This document shows, piece after piece, positions 19,329 through 26,848 of a stretch of DNA of 64,000 nt. The position numbers and the translations under genes were made by a program. The notes below the pieces were generated by a model. The model did no database searches. It saw nothing but the letters and a program-made list of their open reading frames with translations, and was not told the DNA's origin. The stretch is from NCBI GenBank assembly GCA_017853555.1, contig JAFMJH010000002.1:62001-126000 (forward strand). The letters run 5' to 3'. Numbering within the stretch: the stretch's first letter is position 1; every line of letters begins with the position of its first letter. The stretch comes from Steroidobacteraceae bacterium. GTDB taxonomy: Bacteria; Pseudomonadota; Gammaproteobacteria; Steroidobacterales; Steroidobacteraceae.

Positions 19329-19847
19329 TCAACCCTGCGTCGGCATCGAACGATAAACGTTCACCGCTGACGCATTCGCGGTCAGCGACTTGCACTCGAC
19401 GAAAGCGAAGCCCAATTTTCCGAGCACGTGGATCGACCGCAGGTTGTGCGGCGAGGTGATGGCGAGCAGCGCCCCCAAGCCGAGAGTGTCCCGGCCGTGT
19501 GCCATGACCGCGCGCGCAGCTTCGGTCGTGTAGCCGCGGTTCCAGAACTCGGGAAACAGCGCGAAGCCGACGTCGGCATGGTCCAAACCGTCGCGCTTCA
19601 AAAGTCCGCACATGCCGATCGCGCTGCCGTCGCCGGCCAAAGAAACATGCAGCAGGCCGTGACCGTGTTGCACATAACTTGCGCAGGGGCCTTGTTGCAG
19701 ATACTGCTCGGCCTCGGCGAGCGTGCGTATCCCGCGATCGCCGATGAATTCGTGGAACGAGGGTTCGTTGAGCAGGCGCAGCACCATCGCGGCATCGCTC
19801 GCCGTGAATTCGCGCAATCGCAAACGGGTCGTGTGTAGTTCGATCAT
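19329..19847 (-). CDS. GNAT family N-acetyltransferase (RimJ/RimL-like)
   Basis: TTRLRLREFTASDA...HADVGFALFPEFWNRGYTTEAARAV. Confidence 0.9.
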   Translation of the reverse strand: MIELHTTRLRLREFTASDAAMVLRLLNEPSFHEFIGDRGIRTLAEAEQYLQQGPCASYVQHGHGLLHVSLAGDGSAIGMCGLLKRDGLDHADVGFALFPEFWNRGYTTEAARAVMAHGRDTLGLGALLAITSPHNLRSIHVLGKLGFAFVECKSLTANASAVNVYRSMPTQG

Positions 19848-19939
19848 TGGAAAAACTGTGGTCCACCGCACAGAAGGCCGGAGAGGAGATTCCGTAACGT
19901 AATCCTATCAAGAACGAAACTCTGGACTGGAGCTTCTGA

Positions 19940-20764
19940 ATGAATGCAGAACAGTGGCGGCTACACGATCACCTGTCATCCAGATCCGACAACCACTTTC
20001 TGAAGTCTTTGCCCGAAGACGCTTATCTGCGACTGCGGCCATTCCTCGAAACCTTCGACGTCCCGAACGGCTACGTCATCCCGAACACCCGGGCCGCGTA
20101 CTCGTATCTCTATTTTCCGCTCACCTGCGTCCTGAACATTCAGGGCGAACTGACCGACGGCGCGACCACCGAGGTCGCCACGATCGGCCGGTACGGCTTC
20201 TTCGGCGTGAACGCCATGATGGGGGTGTCCGGCATGGGTGGTTCGGCCATCGCCATCCACGGCGGACGCATGGTGCGGCTGCGCAACCTGCCGGGTGGCT
20301 CGATTTTGATGAGCGTGCCCAGCATCGTGCGCGACATGCTGCGCTACTTCGTGTTTCGAAACCACCTCGCGACGATGGCCGTGATTTGCCAGCGCCACCA
20401 CAGCCTCGAGCAGCGCCTCGCGCACTGGTTGACGATGATGCGCATACAGACGCGCATCGATGATCTCGACGTCACGCACGAACAACTCGGCCGACTGCTC
20501 GGCGTGCGCCGCGAAGGCGTGTCCGAAGCGATGAAACATCTGGAGGTGGCGGGCATCGTTTCGCAAACCCGCGGCCACTTGCATCTGGCCGATCCGTCGC
20601 GTTTGCGACACCACGCCTGCGGCTGCCTCGACGAATCGCGTGCGATACACGCGAAGTTCTTTCCCAACCGTACGCTCGACTTCTGGGAGTTGTTGCCGGG
20701 TTCGGCACCGGCCGCTGCGCCGAACGAACGCCGCGAGTCGGCATGCGTCAACGCAAGAGGTTGA
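19940..20764 (+). CDS. Crp/Fnr family transcriptional regulator
   Basis: cNMP-binding-like N-terminus; C-terminal HTH LDVTHEQLGRLLGVRREGVSEAMKHLEVAGIV. Confidence 0.87.
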   Translation: MNAEQWRLHDHLSSRSDNHFLKSLPEDAYLRLRPFLETFDVPNGYVIPNTRAAYSYLYFPLTCVLNIQGELTDGATTEVATIGRYGFFGVNAMMGVSGMGGSAIAIHGGRMVRLRNLPGGSILMSVPSIVRDMLRYFVFRNHLATMAVICQRHHSLEQRLAHWLTMMRIQTRIDDLDVTHEQLGRLLGVRREGVSEAMKHLEVAGIVSQTRGHLHLADPSRLRHHACGCLDESRAIHAKFFPNRTLDFWELLPGSAPAAAPNERRESACVNARG

Positions 20765-20790
20765 GTCGAGCGTAGCGGCATTTGCGAGAT

Positions 20791-20867
20791 TGGCGCGCCC
20801 GGCGAGATTCGAACTCACGACCCCTGCCTTCGGAGGGCAGTACTCTATCCAGCTGAGCTACGGGCGC
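20791..20867 (-). tRNA. tRNA-Arg (anticodon CCG), 3' CCA encoded
   Basis: Reverse complement GCGCCCGTAGCTCAGCTGGATAGAGTACTGCCCTCCGAAGGCAGGGGTCGTGAGTTCGAATCTCGCCGGGCGCGCCA folds as a cloverleaf; loop CTCCGAA. Confidence 0.97.
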
Positions 20868-20877
20868 GGCGTCCGCA

Positions 20878-21855
20878 TTATAACCATCCGCGGCGCTTGA
20901 ACATCAGGAACGGCGCGATGGCCGACAATACCATCAGCACGATCGCGACCTCGAAGCCGAACGGTTCCTGCGACATCGGTATGCGCGCGAAATTCATGCC
21001 GAAGATCGCGCCGATCACCGACGGCGGCAGCATGATCAGCGTCACCACGGAAAAGATTTTCAAAATATTGTTCTGATCGATGTTGATCATGCCGAGCGTG
21101 GCGTCGAGCATGAACTGCACCTTGTTGCCGATGAAGGTCGCGTGATCGCTCATCTGCGCGATGTCGCGCCCTAGGGTGCGCAGGCGGTTGCGCGCGTCGT
21201 TCTGGATTTGCGGGTGGTTCGCCTGCTGCAGAAAAACGACCAACCGACCGAGGCTCGCCAGCGTCTCGCGCGCTTTGGAGACGAGATCGCCATTGCGGCC
21301 CACGCGTTCGAGCACGATCCTGAAGTCGCGGCTGCGATGCACGCTGCCGCCGCTCGGTGCGGTGAAGACTTCGCTCGACAGGGCGTCCATGTCGCCCCCG
21401 ATGCGCTCGAGCACGTCGGCGATCCGGTTGACCACCGACTCCAGCAAGCCGGCGAGAATCGCCGGCGCGCTGTTGCATTGCGCGGGGTGCTTTTCGGCAT
21501 ATGCGACATAGCGGCGAAACGGCAGCGGATCGACGTAGCGATTGGTGACGAGGCGGTCGGGCGTGAGGATGAAGGTGATCTGGTCGTTGGTCGGGCGATC
21601 GGTGTCGAGTTTGGTGACCACGGTCGCGGTCATGTAGAGCGCGTCGCCTTCTTCATAGAGGCGATTCGAGGATTCGATCTCGCGCATTTCTTCGCGGGTC
21701 GGCACATCGATGCCGAGATCCCGCTCGATCTTCAATTCTTCTTCGGCGGTCGGCTCGAGCAGGTCGATCCACAACGCATCATGCGGCAGGATGGCGGCCG
21801 CGGTGCTGCTGCTGCACCGCAGGCCGTGCGGGTCCAGCGAAAAATAGTTGATCAT
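20878..21855 (-). CDS. corA: CorA-type magnesium/cobalt transporter
   Basis: C-terminal GMN motif IFGMNFARIP between two TM helices. Confidence 0.93.
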   Translation of the reverse strand: MINYFSLDPHGLRCSSSTAAAILPHDALWIDLLEPTAEEELKIERDLGIDVPTREEMREIESSNRLYEEGDALYMTATVVTKLDTDRPTNDQITFILTPDRLVTNRYVDPLPFRRYVAYAEKHPAQCNSAPAILAGLLESVVNRIADVLERIGGDMDALSSEVFTAPSGGSVHRSRDFRIVLERVGRNGDLVSKARETLASLGRLVVFLQQANHPQIQNDARNRLRTLGRDIAQMSDHATFIGNKVQFMLDATLGMINIDQNNILKIFSVVTLIMLPPSVIGAIFGMNFARIPMSQEPFGFEVAIVLMVLSAIAPFLMFKRRGWL

Positions 21856-21885
21856 GCGCGCAGGTTCCGGACTGCGCGCACGCGA

Positions 21886-22686
21886 TCAGCGGCGCTGCTC
21901 CGCAGCGGCGAGGTCGTTGACGAGTGCAAGCAACTGGGTGTGGCCACCCGCGGTGCCGACGTCGAAGCTGTACTTGCCGTTGACGATCATGTGCGGCACG
22001 CCTTCGATCTGATAGCGGCGCAGCAACTCGTCTGCCTGCTTCACCTTGGTCGACACCCACATGGAATTCCACGCATCGGCGAATTGCTTGCCGTCGATGC
22101 CGTTTTGTTTGGCCCAGGCGACTTGCATGTCGAGACTCGCCTTCTCGTCGTTCAGCGCGAGCATGTTGCGTTGCCGATGGATGGTGTCGAACACCTTCAC
22201 GTGCAGGTCTTCACGCTTGAGCGCTTGCAGGGTGTAGAACAGGCGCGCATGCGCCTTGTGGCCGCCGCTCCAGGTCACGGGCAAACGCACGAACTCGACG
22301 TTCGCGGGCTTGTTCTTGCGCCAGGTTTCGAGGAACGGATCGAGGTCGTAGCAATGCGGGCAGCCGTACCAAAACACTTCGATCACTTCGACTTTGCCCG
22401 GGCCGACGTTGGTCGGTTGCGCGGGCACCAGCACGGTGTAATTTTTTCCGGCTTGCCAGCGTCCACCGGGCAAGCGATCTTGCGCCGGCATTTGCGCGAG
22501 GCGTTCGATGGCCGCTTCGCTGTCGGCGCGCGGCTCGTTGTCGTCGATCTTTGCGGGTGCCGCGGCCGCAGGCGCCGTGGTGGTCGGTGCTGCAGCGGTT
22601 GGCGTCGGCGCCTTCGCACCCGAGCAGGCCACGAGACTCGTCGCGACGAGCGCGACGGCGGTCAACCACGACGTACGGTTCATCAT
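21886..22686 (-). CDS. dsbA: Thiol:disulfide interchange protein DsbA-like lipoprotein
   Basis: Lipobox LVACSG; active site FWYGCPHCYDLDPFL. Confidence 0.93.
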   Translation of the reverse strand: MMNRTSWLTAVALVATSLVACSGAKAPTPTAAAPTTTAPAAAAPAKIDDNEPRADSEAAIERLAQMPAQDRLPGGRWQAGKNYTVLVPAQPTNVGPGKVEVIEVFWYGCPHCYDLDPFLETWRKNKPANVEFVRLPVTWSGGHKAHARLFYTLQALKREDLHVKVFDTIHRQRNMLALNDEKASLDMQVAWAKQNGIDGKQFADAWNSMWVSTKVKQADELLRRYQIEGVPHMIVNGKYSFDVGTAGGHTQLLALVNDLAAAEQRR

Positions 22687-23333
22687 CAGCGCAGGCCCTC
22701 GATGTAGCTCGCGAGATTTTTGACGTCATCGGCCGACAGACGTTTGGCGATGCTCGTCATCATGTGACCATTCTTGGACTTGACCTTCGCGCCGCTCGGA
22801 TCGACGTAACGCGCTTCGGCGGCGTAGTCGGTGAGTTGTTTGATCGTGTAGGTGGCGTGCTGGCCGCGCAGCGAAGGATACCCCGAGCCCGGATTGCCGA
22901 GACCGACGGGGCCGTGGCACGAGGTGCACGACGGGATGTTGCGTTTGTGATCACCGGCACGATAGAGCGCGGCGCCGGCTTGCCAGGTCGCCGGGTCGGC
23001 TTCGCCGCCGGTCGGTGTTTGCGAGGCGAAGTAGGCCGCGACGTCGGCAATGTCTTCGTCGCTCAAGCCTGCGGCGAGCGGATACATGATGGCGTTGTTG
23101 CGATGCGAAGCGCGGAACAACTTCAGTTGTTCGGTGATGTAGACGGCGTTTTGCCCGGCGAGCGAGGGCCACTCGGGGTTGGCGCTGTTGCCGTTCTGGC
23201 CGTGGCAGGCGGTGCAGACGGCGGCCTTGGTCGCGCCCGCTTCCGCATTACCTTTGGCCAGTGCCACCGGCGCCGTGAAGGCGAGGGCGAGCAGCGCGGC
23301 GATCGCGGGGGCGAAGGGCTTGGAGATACGCAT
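22686..23333 (-). CDS. Cytochrome c4 (diheme)
   Basis: CTACHGQNGNSANPEWPSLAGQNAVYITEQL and CTSCHGPVGLGNPGSGYPSLRGQHATYTIKQL. Confidence 0.95.
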   Translation of the reverse strand: MRISKPFAPAIAALLALAFTAPVALAKGNAEAGATKAAVCTACHGQNGNSANPEWPSLAGQNAVYITEQLKLFRASHRNNAIMYPLAAGLSDEDIADVAAYFASQTPTGGEADPATWQAGAALYRAGDHKRNIPSCTSCHGPVGLGNPGSGYPSLRGQHATYTIKQLTDYAAEARYVDPSGAKVKSKNGHMMTSIAKRLSADDVKNLASYIEGLR

Positions 23334-23364
23334 TTTCCGGGCTCCGAAACGTCGAATTCGAGGC

Positions 23365-23991
23365 ATGGAGTTTACACTACTCGCCCTTTTGCCGGCTTCA
23401 GGTGGCTGCGTGTCCCGTTTTCCTCAAGCCGACTTCATGTTGAGTGTTGCCGCCCCCGCACAGTTCCCCGCCGACGAGGGCAGCGAGGTCGCCTTCGCCG
23501 GTCGCTCGAACGCGGGCAAGTCGAGTGCGATCAATGCCATCGCCGGCCGCAAGGCGCTCGCGCGGACGAGCAAAACGCCAGGGCGTACGCAGTTGCTCAA
23601 CTATTTCGACTTGGGCGAGCGGAGGCGGATCGTCGATCTGCCCGGCTACGGCTACGCCGAGGTGAATCCGCTCGAGCGGGCGAAGTGGGCGCCGTTGATC
23701 GACGCCTTGCGTGCGCGGGCGAGTTTGCGCGGCCTGTGCCTGATCGTGGATTCGCGCCGCGGTTTGCGCGACGAGGATTTCGGCCTCATCGATTGGGCGG
23801 ACCCGGGTCTGCGCACGGTGCACGTCCTGCTCGCCAAGGCGGACAAACTCAACCAGGCCGAGCGAGCGGCGGCGCTCGCGGCGGCGCGTCAGGCGCTCGG
23901 CCAACGCGCCAGCGTGCAGATGTTCTCGGCCCACGGCGGCCTCGGGGTGCGCGAGGCGCAGGATCGATTGCTGCAGCTCTGGGCGGCATGA
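23365..23991 (+). CDS. engB: Ribosome biogenesis GTP-binding protein EngB/YsxC/YihA
   Basis: GRSNAGKSSAINAIAGRKALARTSKTPGRTQLLNYF, DLPGYGYAEV, LLAKADKL. Confidence 0.97.
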   Translation: MEFTLLALLPASGGCVSRFPQADFMLSVAAPAQFPADEGSEVAFAGRSNAGKSSAINAIAGRKALARTSKTPGRTQLLNYFDLGERRRIVDLPGYGYAEVNPLERAKWAPLIDALRARASLRGLCLIVDSRRGLRDEDFGLIDWADPGLRTVHVLLAKADKLNQAERAAALAAARQALGQRASVQMFSAHGGLGVREAQDRLLQLWAA

Positions 23992-24000
23992 CGAGGCGAT

Positions 24001-24038
24001 AAAAAAAGCCCCGACGACCGTTTCCGGCCGGTCGGGGC
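24001..24038 (-). terminator. Intrinsic terminator oriented on the minus strand
   Basis: GCCCCGACCGGCCG-GAAA-CGGTCGTCGGGGC then TTTTTTT on minus; no minus-strand CDS lies directly upstream. Confidence 0.9.
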
Positions 24039-24112
24039 ACACGAACCCGGCACAGGTCTCTTGCGGCCGGGGCCCGCTCAGGGAGGGGAGGAGCGGGGAA
24101 CGCGGGGCGTTC
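24001..24112 (-). ncRNA. Putative sigmaE-type-promoter sRNA at the polA-engB (Spot42/ErsA) synteny position
   Basis: Minus strand: GAACCA-N16-TCTGA promoter, 5' hairpin GAACGC-CCC-GCGTTC at predicted +1, hairpin CCCGCTC-CTCCCCTCCCT-GAGCGGG, hairpin CCCGGC..GCCGGG, GAAA-loop terminator with 7 T. Confidence 0.75.
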
Positions 24113-24118
24113 GCTCAA

Positions 24119-24145
24119 TCAGACCGGGGCGCGCGTCATTGGTTC
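24119..24145 (-). promoter_or_regulatory. Candidate sigmaE/AlgU-type promoter
   Basis: Minus strand GGAACCA (-35), 16-bp spacer after GAACCA, TCTGA (-10), versus consensus GAACTT-N16/17-TCTGA. Confidence 0.65.
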
Positions 24146-24178
24146 CGTGGTCGCGCAACGGTTTCGTCACCGCGCAAC
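24141..24178. repeat. Two exactly abutting 19-bp direct repeats (15/19 identical)
   Basis: ggttccgtggtcgcgcaac | ggtttcgtcaccgcgcaac. Confidence 0.8.
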
Positions 24179-24402
24179 GCAGCAGCGGTGACGCCGTACG
24201 ACGACCGAAGATTGTTGCGATTATGCAACATCCGGGACGCGACCGAGGCGCCGACTCGGGTATATTCCTGCAAGTTATGCCGGCTTCACCGCAATCTATG
24301 CCAGCGTGCGCGGGTACTGTCATCCTGTGTAGTACGCCGGCAACGATTCCGATTCGAGCGTAGCCGAAGTGTTCAAACTGCGATTTCAAAAGGGGGACAA
24401 CG

Positions 24403-26820
24403 ATGAAGTCACGTAACGGATTGGAGCAGGGACGCGTGCGACGAGCCGTCGCCGTGTCGTTGCTGATGGCGCCGGGCCTGTTGGCCGTCGCGCCTGCATA
24501 CGCACAAGAAAAAGCGGCTGCGATCGAACTCGAAGAAGTCGTGGTCACGGCCCGCAAGGCCGAAGAAAAGCTCACCGAAGTGCCGCTGTCGATCGCTGCA
24601 TACAGCGCCGACGAGCTCGCCAAGCGCAACACCACGAGTCTCTACGACATCGCGCAGTACACCGCGGGTTTCTCGTTCGAGAACTACTCGGGTGGCACGG
24701 CGCCGGCGCCGTTGATGCGCGGTCTGACGCAGAACGCGCTCACCGATCGCAACCAGAACGTCGGTTCGTTCGTCGACGGCGTGCACGTGCAGCAGCAGGG
24801 CAACATCGATTTCAGCTTGCTCGATCTCGAGCGCATCGAAATCGTCAAAGGCCCGCAGAATGCGCAATACGGCCGCAGTTCGTTCGCCGGTGCGATCAAC
24901 TGGGTGCCGAAGAAACCCTCGCTCGACAAGGTCGACGGCTCGCTGCGCATGACGCTCGGCACCGACGAACGTCGTGACCTCGCCGTGTCGGTCAGCTTGC
25001 CGATCATCAAAGATATGCTCGCGATCCGCGTCGGTGGCACGAACACCGAATTCGACGGCACCTGGAAGAACAACTATCCGGGTTCGACGAAAGCGGTCAA
25101 GACCACCGTGTTCGGCAAGAAATTCGATGGCACCGACGGCAATCTCGGCGGCTACAACAACCGCTCGCGGCAGGTGTCGGCACGCTTTCGTCCGATCGAA
25201 CAATTGACGGTCGATGCGATGTACTACCGCTCGGAGAACATCTACGAAGCCGGTGCGAGCTACAACCTGCAGCCCCGCGCGGCTACCGTGGTGCCGGCGC
25301 TCGGTTACTTCAACCCCCTCAATTGCAGCCCGCGTCTCGTGACCAACACGGCGCAGCTGCTGTGCGGCGAGATGAAGATCACGCCGTCGCAAATCGTCGC
25401 CGATCCGCGCGCCAGTGGTAACCACACGCACTCGGACCTGACGGTCGGTCGCGTCGAATACAAAATCAGCGACTCTTTGACGGCGACCTATGTCTACGGT
25501 CGCGGTTCGTACGATGCGGCCAACTACGGTGCCTCGTTCAACCAGCCCGAAGTGCTCGTCAACGGTGACCGCACCGCCGCGATTCCGGGTGGTTTGATCT
25601 TCGTCGCCAACCCGCTGGGTGATCAGAACTCGCGCTCCAACGAGTTCCGTCTCGACGGCAAGGTCGGTGACATCGGCTGGCGCGTCGGTTACTACAAGAG
25701 CAACGTCACCGACATCGGTGCGCTCGGCTTGTACACCTTCCGTCTGCCGCTCAGCGTCGACCCGACGGGTCAGTCGATTCCGTTCTCGCTCGCCGATGCG
25801 AACTTCCAATCGCGCTTCACGGACGCGACCAAGGCGACCTTCGCCTCGATCACGATTCCGTTCAACAGCTTCACGCTCGAAGCGGAAGGTCGCTCGGCCA
25901 AAGAAAACCGCAGGCAGCAACCGCAGTTGCCGACGGCTTTCGTGCCGGCTCCGAAGAACTTCAGCGAATTCACGCCGCGCGTGAACCTGAAGTGGCAGCC
26001 GCAAGCGGGCTGGATGTTCTACGGCTCGATCGCCAAGGGCAGCAAGGCCGGCGGCTTCAACGGCGTCACCGCGGACGTGGCGACCTTCGATCCGGAAAAG
26101 AACACCACCTATGAAATCGGCGGCAAGCAGTCGTTGATGAACGGTACGCTGCAGTTGAACTATGCGGCGTTCTTCATCGACTGGAAGAAGTTGCAGTTGT
26201 CGGTGCCTGACACGATCCCGTCGAAGCCGGGCATCCAGGACGCCAACTACATCGGCAACGTTTCGGGCGCCGAGTCGAAGGGCGTCGAGCTCGAGGCGAT
26301 CTACCTCGCGGCCGACAACCTGAAGCTCAACTTCGCCGGTTCGTACGTGCAGTCGACCTTCAACAGCGACGTCGTCGACACGACTTTCGGCCGTCTCTGC
26401 GAAACCGGTGGCACGGCGGCATGCACCTTCCTGCCGCGTTCGACGCTGTATCCGCTCGGTGGCTCGCCCATCGGTGGCAACGATCTGCCGCGCACGCCGC
26501 GCAGCAAGTTCTCGGCCGGCGCCGAGTACCTGATGCCGCTGTCGGCGGGCATCTCGCTCACCTTGCGTGGTGACCTCAACTACCAGAGCAAGTACTACGT
26601 CGAGAACCTCAACCTCGCGTACATCCCGAACCGTACGCTGGTGAACCTCGATGCGACCTTCTCGAGCGAAGATCGCAAGTGGAGCGCGAGCTTGTGGGCC
26701 AAGAACGCCACCGACAAGACCTACGTGTCGAGCGCGTTCGCGGTTTCGGTCATCAACCAGTACATCCCGGCGATCGCCGACGGACGTACGATGGGTATGA
26801 CGCTGCGTTACAGCTTCTGA
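24403..26820 (+). CDS. TonB-dependent receptor
   Basis: Signal peptide, LEEVVVTARKAEEKLTEVPLSIAAYSADEL, plug GPQNAQYGRSSFAGAINWVPK, C-terminal MGMTLRYSF. Confidence 0.95.
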   Translation: MKSRNGLEQGRVRRAVAVSLLMAPGLLAVAPAYAQEKAAAIELEEVVVTARKAEEKLTEVPLSIAAYSADELAKRNTTSLYDIAQYTAGFSFENYSGGTAPAPLMRGLTQNALTDRNQNVGSFVDGVHVQQQGNIDFSLLDLERIEIVKGPQNAQYGRSSFAGAINWVPKKPSLDKVDGSLRMTLGTDERRDLAVSVSLPIIKDMLAIRVGGTNTEFDGTWKNNYPGSTKAVKTTVFGKKFDGTDGNLGGYNNRSRQVSARFRPIEQLTVDAMYYRSENIYEAGASYNLQPRAATVVPALGYFNPLNCSPRLVTNTAQLLCGEMKITPSQIVADPRASGNHTHSDLTVGRVEYKISDSLTATYVYGRGSYDAANYGASFNQPEVLVNGDRTAAIPGGLIFVANPLGDQNSRSNEFRLDGKVGDIGWRVGYYKSNVTDIGALGLYTFRLPLSVDPTGQSIPFSLADANFQSRFTDATKATFASITIPFNSFTLEAEGRSAKENRRQQPQLPTAFVPAPKNFSEFTPRVNLKWQPQAGWMFYGSIAKGSKAGGFNGVTADVATFDPEKNTTYEIGGKQSLMNGTLQLNYAAFFIDWKKLQLSVPDTIPSKPGIQDANYIGNVSGAESKGVELEAIYLAADNLKLNFAGSYVQSTFNSDVVDTTFGRLCETGGTAACTFLPRSTLYPLGGSPIGGNDLPRTPRSKFSAGAEYLMPLSAGISLTLRGDLNYQSKYYVENLNLAYIPNRTLVNLDATFSSEDRKWSASLWAKNATDKTYVSSAFAVSVINQYIPAIADGRTMGMTLRYSF

Positions 26821-26848
26821 TCCGACTCTTCGAAGCGGGACGGGGCGC

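Noticed and set aside
24270-24290. Possible sigma54 promoter (CCGGCATAACTTGCAG on minus)
   Set aside because: GG-to-GC spacing is 8 rather than the required 10 nt.
23849-24635. Short ORFs 23849-24118(-), 24061-24363(+), 24078-24635(-)
   Set aside because: Overlap engB, the sRNA hairpins or the receptor start; no RBS or domain support. The region reads better as noncoding RNA and promoter DNA.
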